DNA from: Planctellipticum variicoloris
Lineage (GTDB): Bacteria > Planctomycetota > Planctomycetia > Planctomycetales > Planctomycetaceae
Reading direction: 5' to 3'
Assembly: GCF_030622045.1 (NCBI RefSeq)
Contig: NZ_CP130886.1
Span: 2,059,557 to 2,123,556, forward strand
Length of the DNA stretch: 64,000 nucleotides
How positions within the stretch are numbered: position 1 is the stretch's first letter; the number at the start of each line of letters is the position of its first letter. The translations under genes were made by a program, and so were the position numbers. Below are positions 57,664 to 64,000 of the stretch, one piece after another. Under the pieces are notes generated by a model. The model saw only the letters and a program-made list of their open reading frames with translations. It was not told where the DNA came from and did no database searches.

Positions 57664-58335
57664 ATGCGCTTCAATCGTCGTCATTGGATGTTCCTGCTGG
57701 GATTCGTCGGCGTGTCCGGCCTCTGCGGCTGCCGGATTCCGTCCTATAAGGCCGCCTTCTGGGGCGAACGGCCCGATCGCTACGAAAGGCTGGAAGTCGT
57801 CTATCGGGCGCATGCGTCCGACCGGCTGGCGCTGCTCCCCCCCTCCGAAATCCGCCAGGTCTCGGCGACAGGCGCAGAAACCTCCGCTCGCGACTGGTAT
57901 CGCCCGGTCCTGACCGTCACAGCTCCCCATCCCGACGGCCGCGAAGATCAGGCGCTCGCCGTCCTCTGCCTCGAACCGGTCGCCGACTGCCCCGACTGCG
58001 TCCGCACTCCCGTCGTCGAGCGGCTCCGCGAGCGGCGGCATCTGGCGCGGCTCCGGCAACAATTGTTTCGCGAGCGGGTCGGCATCGAGCACGAACCGGC
58101 CTCCCGCGAAATCGCCCGGATGGACATCTCCCAGCACGAAGTCGAAGAACTGGTCGGTCGTCTCCGCGAAGACGGCTACTTCCAGCCGCGCCCCGAAAAA
58201 TCGGGATCGGCCGAACTGGAAGTCCGCCTGAATCAGCAGTGGCTCGCTCGCGACTGGCCCTACGAAAGCTCGCTCGACAGCCTGGTGCAGCAACTGCTCG
58301 ACAATCGCACTCCGGCCCTTCCGGACGTGAAATAG
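57664..58335 (+). CDS. Hypothetical lipoprotein
   Basis: A 223-residue predicted lipoprotein. The signal RRHWMFLLGFVGVSGLCGC ends at a cysteine followed by RIPSYKAAFWGE. The mature part is rich in Arg and Glu, with CLEPVADCPDCV suggesting a disulfide or metal site. It continues as charged helices (VVERLRERRHLARLRQQLF). It converges on the rhomboid gene with only 14 bases between the stops. The start at 57664 was chosen at the signal peptide; the frame is open upstream. Function unknown. Confidence 0.8.
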   Translation: MRFNRRHWMFLLGFVGVSGLCGCRIPSYKAAFWGERPDRYERLEVVYRAHASDRLALLPPSEIRQVSATGAETSARDWYRPVLTVTAPHPDGREDQALAVLCLEPVADCPDCVRTPVVERLRERRHLARLRQQLFRERVGIEHEPASREIARMDISQHEVEELVGRLREDGYFQPRPEKSGSAELEVRLNQQWLARDWPYESSLDSLVQQLLDNRTPALPDVK

Positions 58336-58349
58336 CCGCGCATCGCAGT

Positions 58350-59240
58350 CTACTTGCGATCCTTGTACCGCTGACTCGCACGCTCCATCAGCGCACGCTC
58401 CTGACGCGTCAGGCTCTCCGTCCCCTGCTCGTGAATCTTCGCCAGGATCCGGTCCACCTCGGCGTCCAGATTTTCCGGCTCGGGATCCGGATGGTAGACC
58501 CTCAACCGTTCGCCCCGATTCGGTCGCATCAGTTGCGACGTCCAGCGGCGCGCCCCCCCCCGCGTCCACCAGCCCGTCAGGCTCCAGCCGTACTTGTAGT
58601 ACAGAAAACCAAACAGCAGGCCGCCGAGGTGCGCCATGTGCGCGACCCCGCCGCGGGCGAAATCTCCGCGCATGTCCGTCAGGACCGGCAGCAGATCCAT
58701 CAGCACGTAGAGCGCCACCAGCACCCGGATTTCGAGCTGGATCAGCCCGAACAGAAACACCTTCTGACGCGGGTAATGGCACGCGTACAACATCACGGTG
58801 GCCATCACCGCCCCGGAGGCCCCCAGCATCGGCGCAAACTCGCGATTGAACAGCCCCCACGCCGCATACAGCGAGCCGGCGACGATCGCCGACGCCAGGT
58901 AAAAGACCGTAAACTCCACGCGCCCGTACAGCCGCTCCATCTCCCGCCCGAAGGAGTACAGAAACAGCATGTTGAAGATGATGTGGAACAGCGAATCGCG
59001 GCTGTGGAGAAACGCATACGTCAGCAGACGCCACACCTGCCCCTGCAGCACATACGGCGGATACATCACCCCCCACTCTTCGAGCGGCGACAGCGATCCG
59101 CGCCCGGGAAGCAGCCACTGACCGAGAAACGCCGCGATCGTGACGATGATCAGCGCACGCGTCGCAGGCGCTTCGACCATCCAGCCCGGCGGCCGCTGGC
59201 CGTAGTCCTCACGCACGTATTCGCGGTTCTGAATCCCCAT
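58350..59240 (-). CDS. Rhomboid family intramembrane serine protease
   Basis: A 296-residue protein with about six hydrophobic helices. The catalytic serine lies in LGASGAVMA (GxSG motif), and the histidine in MAHLGGLLFGFLYY. The WRLLTYAFLHSRDSLFHIIFN motif is typical of the family. A C-terminal cytoplasmic extension (about residues 225-296), NLDAEVDRILAKIHEQG then SLTRQERALMERAS, is common in planctomycete rhomboids. The ATG at 59238-59240 is supported by GGAGA about 6 bases upstream. Confidence 0.94.
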   Translation of the reverse strand: MGIQNREYVREDYGQRPPGWMVEAPATRALIIVTIAAFLGQWLLPGRGSLSPLEEWGVMYPPYVLQGQVWRLLTYAFLHSRDSLFHIIFNMLFLYSFGREMERLYGRVEFTVFYLASAIVAGSLYAAWGLFNREFAPMLGASGAVMATVMLYACHYPRQKVFLFGLIQLEIRVLVALYVLMDLLPVLTDMRGDFARGGVAHMAHLGGLLFGFLYYKYGWSLTGWWTRGGARRWTSQLMRPNRGERLRVYHPDPEPENLDAEVDRILAKIHEQGTESLTRQERALMERASQRYKDRK

Positions 59241-59461
59241 CGACTCTCCGCAGCCCGCCGGCTGCTCCTCCTGCCTTCGACGGCGTCCTCGGCAGCTCCA
59301 CGTCGACGATCATCGAGATCCGCCGAAGTATCCGCCTCGCAGAATCATGGTCGGCCGCACGTGCGGCGACAAGGGGGGACGCATCGCCCGACCGCAGATT
59401 CTCGTCCGGCGCAAACGGACTCTCGCCCGATTTCGGCGTCGCGCCGGTCCGCAGAAATCTT

Positions 59462-60328
59462 CTACGGCCGACCCGCAACGCTCGGCGCGGGTTGGGGCAG
59501 CTTCCCGACGGACTGTACGTTGTCCGACTTGATCCGATCCACGTCCTGCTGCAGCGCCAACAGTTCGCGCCGCAGCCGGTCGACTTCGATCAGCAGGCCG
59601 TTTCGCAGCTCTTCCGATTCTTCGACGGCCGCCACCAGACCCGCCCGGTACTCGGTCGCAAGCTGCTCGTCCTGCGGCAACTGATCGCCGCCGATCAGTT
59701 CGGCGATCCGCTGCGCATGCTGGTCTTTGGCTTCCGCAATCAGCTTGTCCTGGATCTGCAGCGTCTGTCGCCGGGCGCCGAGCAGTTCGTCGGCCCGCAC
59801 CAGCGCCAGCTCCATATCGTCAAACAGCTTGGTCGTCGTCGCCGGAATCGTCGTTCGCCACCGCCAGTTGGCCCCCTTCCACGTCGCGATTTCCTCGGGA
59901 CGCACGCGAAAATTCGGACGCATCAGCGACTGAGCGTCCAAGGCCGTTTCGACGCTGAAGTCGCCCCGGTAGATCGAAGTCCCGTCCGGCTGCAGCTCAA
60001 AGCCATACAGCCACTGCCCCTCTTTCAGCCCCACATTCTTGCCGATGTTGATCTGCAGCTTGCCCCCCGCGGGATCGGCGATCTGCGTCGGCACCATGTC
60101 GGAAAACGGCCCCCAGAACGTCGTCGCGCGGTGCAGCTCTTCCTGCTGACGCTCAAGCTCCGCCTTCGCATCCCGCACTTTGGGAGCCAGCTCCTCATAC
60201 TGCTTCGTCGCCTTGGCCAGCTTCGCCGTCCAACTGTTCCGGACCTGAATCAGCTTGGCTGTGCAATACGTGGCGCCGAGCCCGGCGAATACCACCAGCC
60301 ACGCCAGAACCTTGCCCCAGAAATTCAT
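59462..60328 (-). CDS. Membrane-anchored coiled-coil protein
   Basis: A 288-residue protein with an N-terminal transmembrane helix (VLAWLVVFAGLGATYCTA). A coiled coil follows at about residues 30-70 (KLAKATKQYEELAPKVRDAKAEL, in part), then a beta-rich central part (LQINIGKNVGLKEGQWLYGF, in part). A second coiled coil (GLLIEVDRLRRELLALQQDV) lies near the end. The central pattern resembles planctomycete proteins of unknown function. The ATG at 60326-60328 was chosen because the membrane helix begins here. Upstream, 60329-60723 shows no gene. Confidence 0.82.
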   Translation of the reverse strand: MNFWGKVLAWLVVFAGLGATYCTAKLIQVRNSWTAKLAKATKQYEELAPKVRDAKAELERQQEELHRATTFWGPFSDMVPTQIADPAGGKLQINIGKNVGLKEGQWLYGFELQPDGTSIYRGDFSVETALDAQSLMRPNFRVRPEEIATWKGANWRWRTTIPATTTKLFDDMELALVRADELLGARRQTLQIQDKLIAEAKDQHAQRIAELIGGDQLPQDEQLATEYRAGLVAAVEESEELRNGLLIEVDRLRRELLALQQDVDRIKSDNVQSVGKLPQPAPSVAGRP

Positions 60329-60723
60329 ATTTCGTTCCTGCACGAGCCCGGACCATGCCTGCTCGCTGTTATCGTCCTGCGTCGCGATCATCCGCCAGCA
60401 CGGTTCCGCCGACCGGCGCACCCGTCACATCGCGCAGCCACGCCCCCGAATGGGACGTCAGCACTTCAAATTCGCCGCATTCCCTCGACTCACGATGATA
60501 AGAGTCCCGGAAAACGACGGTCAAGCACAAAGCGCCGGTCCGGAAAACCGGGCGAACCTTGGCGCCGGAACGCTCCGATTACGCCGACGGCCCCGGAATT
60601 CCTCAAGCGACCCGGCCCGCCCCCGCCCCCCGCAGCGACAGCATACCCTCCCCCCGCGCGAATCGGTACACTTTCCCCGAACCTGTTTCGCCACCCATCC
60701 CTCGATCCTGCAAAAGGTTCGGC
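60329..60723. other. Divergent intergenic region, no gene recognised
   Basis: About 395 bases between the coiled-coil protein (minus) and the YkgJ-type gene (plus). No gene-like frame or structure was found. Confidence 0.45.
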
Positions 60724-61167
60724 ATGGCCCGCCGCAAACTGCACCGCGACAATCTCAAACCGGGCGAGGTCCTCTGCGCCTATTGCACCGCCCGCTGCTG
60801 CCGCTACTTCGCTCTGCCGATTGAAACTCCCACCACCTGGGAGGATTTCGATCACATGCGCTGGTACATCATGCACGGCCGGACCGCCATTTTTGTCGAC
60901 GAGGGCTCCTGGTTCCTGCTTGTCTACGGCGACTGCGAGCACCTGCTCCCGAACAATTTCTGCGGCTTTTACGAGAACCGCCCGCAGATCTGCCGGACCT
61001 ACTCCACCGAAAACTGCGAATTCGAAAACGAAGGCTGCTACGACAAATACTTCGAAACTTCCCAGCAGATCTGGGAATACGCCGAGGCCGTCCTGCCGCT
61101 CAAGGCCCGTCCGAAACCCAAAGCCGGCCAGCCGCCGCTCCCCCAGTTGCCCGTCATCAGCGTCTAG
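60724..61167 (+). CDS. YkgJ-type cysteine-cluster protein
   Basis: A 147-residue protein. The N-terminal cluster CAYCTARCCRY, then GDCEHL, CGFY, QICRTYS and CEF, gives the cysteine pattern of the YkgJ/UPF0153 family, thought to bind zinc or an iron-sulfur cluster. The ATG at 60724 has AAGG about 8 bases upstream; the longer upstream frame is not conserved. The histidyl-tRNA synthetase gene follows 70 bases downstream. The molecular function is unproven. Confidence 0.9.
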   Translation: MARRKLHRDNLKPGEVLCAYCTARCCRYFALPIETPTTWEDFDHMRWYIMHGRTAIFVDEGSWFLLVYGDCEHLLPNNFCGFYENRPQICRTYSTENCEFENEGCYDKYFETSQQIWEYAEAVLPLKARPKPKAGQPPLPQLPVISV

Positions 61168-61237
61168 CAACCACTGCGTGGCGCTGGTTCGGCCTTTCGT
61201 CCGACCTCCCTCCGTGCGATCAGAAAGTCTTCCGTCC

Positions 61238-62554
61238 GTGGCCGATAAGCTCATCACCCCGCAGCTCCTCAAGGGTTTCCGCGACTATCTCCCCTCGGCC
61301 ATGCTGAATCGCGAGCGGCTGATCGAGATCGCCCGTCGGGTCTATCGCAGTTACGGCTTCAGCCCCATCGATACCCCCGCCCTCGAATACGCCGAGATCC
61401 TTCTCGGCAAAGGAGGCGATGAGTCCGACAAACAGCTTTTCCGTTTCCTCGACGCGGGCGAACGCGACGTCGCACTCCGCTTCGATCTGACCGTTCCCTT
61501 CGCACGCTTCACCGCTCAGCATCTCGCTGAACTGGGCACCCCGTTCAAGCGGTATCACATCGCCCCCGTCTGGCGCGGTGAAAAGCCCCAGAAAGGCCGC
61601 TACCGCGAATTCCTGCAGTGCGACTTCGATACGATCGGCACCGAGTCCAACGCGGCCGATATCGAAACGCTCCTCGTCATCCACGACCTGATGGTTGCGC
61701 TCGGCTTCGAACGCTTTCAGATCCGCGTCAATAACCGCCTCGTGCTCAGCGGCGTCCTGGCGCAGCTCGGCGTCGCAGAACTGTCCGTTGGCATCCTGCG
61801 CGCCCTCGACAAGCTCGCCAAAATTGGGGCCGACGCCGTCGTCGAAGAGATGGTTCAGAAGGTCGGCGTCACCGAGCCGCAGGCCCGCCAGGTCCTGCAG
61901 GCCACCCGCCCCGATATCACTCTCGAAGAACTCGAACAGCTCCTGGCCGGCAACGAAGCCGGTCTGCTCGGCGTCACCCGGCTCAAAGAGCTGTTCGCCG
62001 TCGCCGCTCAGTCGGGGATTCCCGCCGAGCGCATCCAGCTCGACGTCTCCATCGCCCGCGGTCTCGACTACTACACGGGAACCATCTACGAAACCTTCCT
62101 GAGCGATCTGCCGGGGATCGGCAGCGTCTGTTCGGGCGGTCGGTATGACAACCTCGCCGGCCTGTTTACGAAGGAACGCCTGCCCGGCGTCGGCGCCAGC
62201 CTCGGCCTCGACCGCCTGCTCGCCGCCATGGAAGAATTAAAACTTCTCGCTCCGGCCTCGACGCCAGCCCCCGTCCTGGTCACCCAGTTCGACGCCGGCC
62301 GAATCGGCGACTACATCCGGATCGGCCGCGTGCTCCGCGCTGCGGGCATCAACACCGAAGTCTTTCCAGACTCCAAAGCCCTCGGCAAGCAACTCAAGTA
62401 CGCCAACGCCAAAGGCTTCGCCATCGCCCTGATCGCCGGCAGCAACGAATTCGAACAGGGCGTCTGGCAGGTCAAAGACCTCCGGTCAGGCCAAGCCACC
62501 CAGACGCCGGAAGCCGAGTTGGTTGGCGTCGTCCAGGGGCTGCTCGCACTGTAA
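61238..62554 (+). CDS. hisS: Histidine-tRNA ligase
   Basis: A 438-residue class II synthetase charging tRNA-His. Motif 2 is YREFLQCDFDTIG. The histidine-binding segment GLDYYTGTIYE and motif 3 LPGVGASLGLDRL follow. The C-terminal anticodon-binding domain begins near residue 345 (APVLVTQFD). Start is a GTG at 61238-61240. Homology begins there (ADKLITPQLLKGFRDYLP), and a long open frame upstream is spurious. No clear terminator was found before the convergent DUF1778 gene. Confidence 0.96.
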   Translation: MADKLITPQLLKGFRDYLPSAMLNRERLIEIARRVYRSYGFSPIDTPALEYAEILLGKGGDESDKQLFRFLDAGERDVALRFDLTVPFARFTAQHLAELGTPFKRYHIAPVWRGEKPQKGRYREFLQCDFDTIGTESNAADIETLLVIHDLMVALGFERFQIRVNNRLVLSGVLAQLGVAELSVGILRALDKLAKIGADAVVEEMVQKVGVTEPQARQVLQATRPDITLEELEQLLAGNEAGLLGVTRLKELFAVAAQSGIPAERIQLDVSIARGLDYYTGTIYETFLSDLPGIGSVCSGGRYDNLAGLFTKERLPGVGASLGLDRLLAAMEELKLLAPASTPAPVLVTQFDAGRIGDYIRIGRVLRAAGINTEVFPDSKALGKQLKYANAKGFAIALIAGSNEFEQGVWQVKDLRSGQATQTPEAELVGVVQGLLAL

Positions 62555-62643
62555 CCGGCTGGCATTTCGCGTCACGACATTTCAGGCGGATGTCAAGTTG
62601 GTCCTCGTGCGTCACGGCCGTGCTTCGCGCGACGGGAGGTGCC

Positions 62644-62940
62644 TCACCTTCGTCCCTGCATCAGCGTCCCAAGTTGCTTCTGGGCAGGAGTCAACTCTGC
62701 CGGAGCGTGCAGCGCCTGCCAGAATGCCAGTTGTTCCTCGGCACTCAACGAAATCGTCTGCCGGCGCGCCGCCTCGACTTCCCGATGTGCCTGGGGAATC
62801 GTCACGGCGCGGACGTAGTCGCTGACACTGATTCGTCGAAGCTCCGCCGCCTGCACAAGCAGGCTCTGGCTGTCCGCATCCAGGTAGACCGCCAGAGCGC
62901 GGGTGTCAGACTTGTCAGCGGACTTGGAATGACGCGGCAT
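62644..62940 (-). CDS. DUF1778-type antitoxin homologue without a visible toxin
   Basis: A 98-residue protein with a ribbon-helix-helix-like N-terminus (DTRALAVYLDADSQSLLVQAAELR, in part) followed by ISVSDYVRAVTI, and a C-terminal extension rich in Gln and Ala. DUF1778 proteins usually pair with a GNAT toxin encoded just downstream. Here only 90 bases separate the stop from the convergent hisS end, so no toxin gene fits. It may act alone as a regulator or be a leftover of a TA pair. The ATG at 62938-62940 was chosen over a longer frame. Confidence 0.75.
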   Translation of the reverse strand: MPRHSKSADKSDTRALAVYLDADSQSLLVQAAELRRISVSDYVRAVTIPQAHREVEAARRQTISLSAEEQLAFWQALHAPAELTPAQKQLGTLMQGRR

Positions 62941-63111
62941 GACCTCGACTTCTCCCTCGAAATTGTATTGCAGGCAGCAAAACGCTGACGCCCGTTCGGA
63001 AAAGACCTGCAGGTTCCGAGACTTGTTTCTCGCATAGCGCCGGGGTGACTGCCGCTGACTTGAGTAAAACACCGCCACCGGCAACTGCTTCATTCACTCC
63101 GTGTCTTCCGA

Positions 63112-63182
63112 GTTCTCCCTGGTTCCAATTCTTCTCCCCGATTCGCGTCCATTCGTGAAATTCGTGGTGAACTCTTTTCTGG
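63112..63182. repeat. Possible dispersed intergenic repeat
   Basis: The stretch CGATTCGCGTCCATTCGTG followed by AAATTCGTGGTGAACTC resembles a word often seen scattered between genes in planctomycete and verrucomicrobial genomes. Only one copy is seen in this window, so the claim rests on memory. Confidence 0.3.
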
Positions 63183-63199
63183 CTTCTCAGCTCCGCGAA

Positions 63200-63829
63200 T
63201 CATTCCGCCGCCAGCGCCGCCGCGATCGCCGCCTGCCCGGCGACCCAGATCGCCAGCGCCAACCAGCGCACTGTGATCGACGCCCAGCCGATTCCGCCGG
63301 TACGAACAGCCGTCATGCGTAACCCCAGTTCCCGGCGGCACAGCAGATACCCCGGAATCGCCAGCAGCAGCCCGATCGCGATCAGCACCGGATACGGCCA
63401 TCCGAGCGACAGCAGCACCCCGGTGTCTGTCAGCGATTCTCCTCCGCCAGCCGCCAGATACGCGCCATTCGCCAGCAGACAGAATCCGACCAGCAGACGC
63501 AGGTCCCCCGCGATTCTCGGAACCGCCCTGTGAATTGCGGCCCACGCTCCCAGCGGCAGCAGGCAACCCGACAGAAAGCCTCCCCAGACGACCCAGTGCG
63601 GATGCGGATTCGGCTCCACGAGCGTGTGCCCCAGCGCGCCAGGTCGCAAATCGGTCGAAACGACTTCACCCCCGGTCAGCCAGGCGGCAAGTCCGTGTCC
63701 GAGCTCGTGCGTCAGCAGCATCAGCACCCACAGCCAGCCGCCGTCAACGGTCAGCCGGGCGAGCCAGCGACCATACGGAAACCTCGACAACCCCGTGGCC
63801 GTATTCGTCCCATTCTGCGTGGAATCCAT
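63200..63829 (-). CDS. M50-like membrane metalloprotease
   Basis: A 209-residue protein with about five hydrophobic segments. The first membrane region carries HELGH (LLTHELGHGLAAWLTG), the zinc site of site-2-protease-like peptidases. A later NPHPHW segment might contribute a ligand but is not the classical one. The usual distal NPDG/LDG motif was not found, so it may not be a true protease. The ATG at 63827-63829 was chosen; an in-frame TTG at 63868 is a less likely start. Confidence 0.75.
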   Translation of the reverse strand: MDSTQNGTNTATGLSRFPYGRWLARLTVDGGWLWVLMLLTHELGHGLAAWLTGGEVVSTDLRPGALGHTLVEPNPHPHWVVWGGFLSGCLLPLGAWAAIHRAVPRIAGDLRLLVGFCLLANGAYLAAGGGESLTDTGVLLSLGWPYPVLIAIGLLLAIPGYLLCRRELGLRMTAVRTGGIGWASITVRWLALAIWVAGQAAIAAALAAE

Positions 63830-63977
63830 CGGATGATTGTCGGGCACCGGATCGATCCCTCGCAGCAATCCTTGGAAAACCAGTCGCCAGCGGAGATCTC
63901 CGGATGCATCCGCGACCGGATTCTGATAAAATAGCTCGTCCTGAACGCACCGTTCAATTCATCCAAGGGAACATCTC

Positions 63978-64000
63978 ATCGCTAAAAACCGCAACACCTT
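63978..64000 (+). CDS. Possible gene start with an AUC initiation codon (truncated by the window edge)
   Basis: AAGGGA (63965-63970) lies 7 bases before ATC, which is followed by GCT AAA AAC CGC AAC ACC. A protein starting MAKNRNT is a pattern I recall for small Lys-rich planctomycete proteins. Only 23 bases are visible, so a coding call is very weak. An ATG start would not be present at this position. Confidence 0.25.

Noticed and set aside
57454-59118. 554-codon minus-strand open frame
   Set aside because: It is in a different frame from the rhomboid gene and antisense to the lipoprotein gene; its product is low-complexity Ala/Gly/Arg.
59209-59478. 89-codon minus-strand frame between the coiled-coil gene and the rhomboid gene
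   Set aside because: It fits the spacing but needs a TTG start, overlaps both neighbours and has no recognisable domain, so it was not listed.

Overview
The window is high-GC bacterial DNA whose gene content points to the phylum Planctomycetes, probably the order Planctomycetales. The evidence is two DUF1559 pseudopilin-like proteins, CRTAC1/ASPIC-UnbV and FG-GAP proteins, multihaem cytochromes, a lone methenyl-tetrahydromethanopterin cyclohydrolase, sialidase/esterase fusions and planctomycete-type tyrosine recombinase remnants. No rRNA gene or CRISPR array was seen. Three tRNA genes are present: Leu-UAA, Thr-CGU and Lys-UUU.

Layout. 1-2439: a CheA hybrid kinase (Hpt, kinase core, two CheW domains, receiver) cut by the window edge. 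3369-8174: a small conserved protein, then a three-gene sugar-acid operon with a divergent AraC regulator. The genes read as L-galactose dehydrogenase-like, L-galactonate 5-dehydrogenase-like and tagaturonate epimerase-like, which together suggest L-galactose catabolism to D-fructuronate. 8195-15851: housekeeping and accessory genes (zinc-ribbon membrane protein, bioD, a degenerate alpha/beta hydrolase, M32 carboxypeptidase, TlpA-like protein, asparagine synthetase). 15873-17806: decayed recombinases and a probable transposase relic around tRNA-Leu. 17807-23987: DUF1559 protein, lipoproteins, a large DUF11 repeat protein and sodB. 24159-25183: tRNA-Thr followed by an internally deleted recombinase and an IS3-type transposase tail.

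25388-36951: an arginine/lysine/ornithine decarboxylase, a 36-residue lysine-rich protein, a three-module esterase, a membrane protein with a TPR-like tail, a tiny lipoprotein and a second DUF1559 protein. 37042-45844: a near-symmetrical island with a seven-haem cytochrome at each end and two TPR proteins plus two CRTAC1 proteins between them, on the opposite strand. It looks like a duplicated module and is the best candidate for an undescribed system. 46019-53700: sialidase-esterase fusion, response regulator, DJ-1/PfpI protein, glycerophosphodiesterase, YgfZ-like protein, prenyltransferase-like protein, and a divergent pair whose start codons overlap in one CATG. 53765-64000: recombinase tail against tRNA-Lys, GT39-like membrane protein, mch with a 50-residue membrane protein upstream, lipoprotein, rhomboid protease, coiled-coil protein, YkgJ-type protein, hisS, orphan DUF1778 protein, M50-like protease, and a possible gene with an AUC start at the edge.

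Start sites were chosen by hand and often differ from the longest open frame. Functions are assigned from motifs and remembered family sequences; no database search was run.
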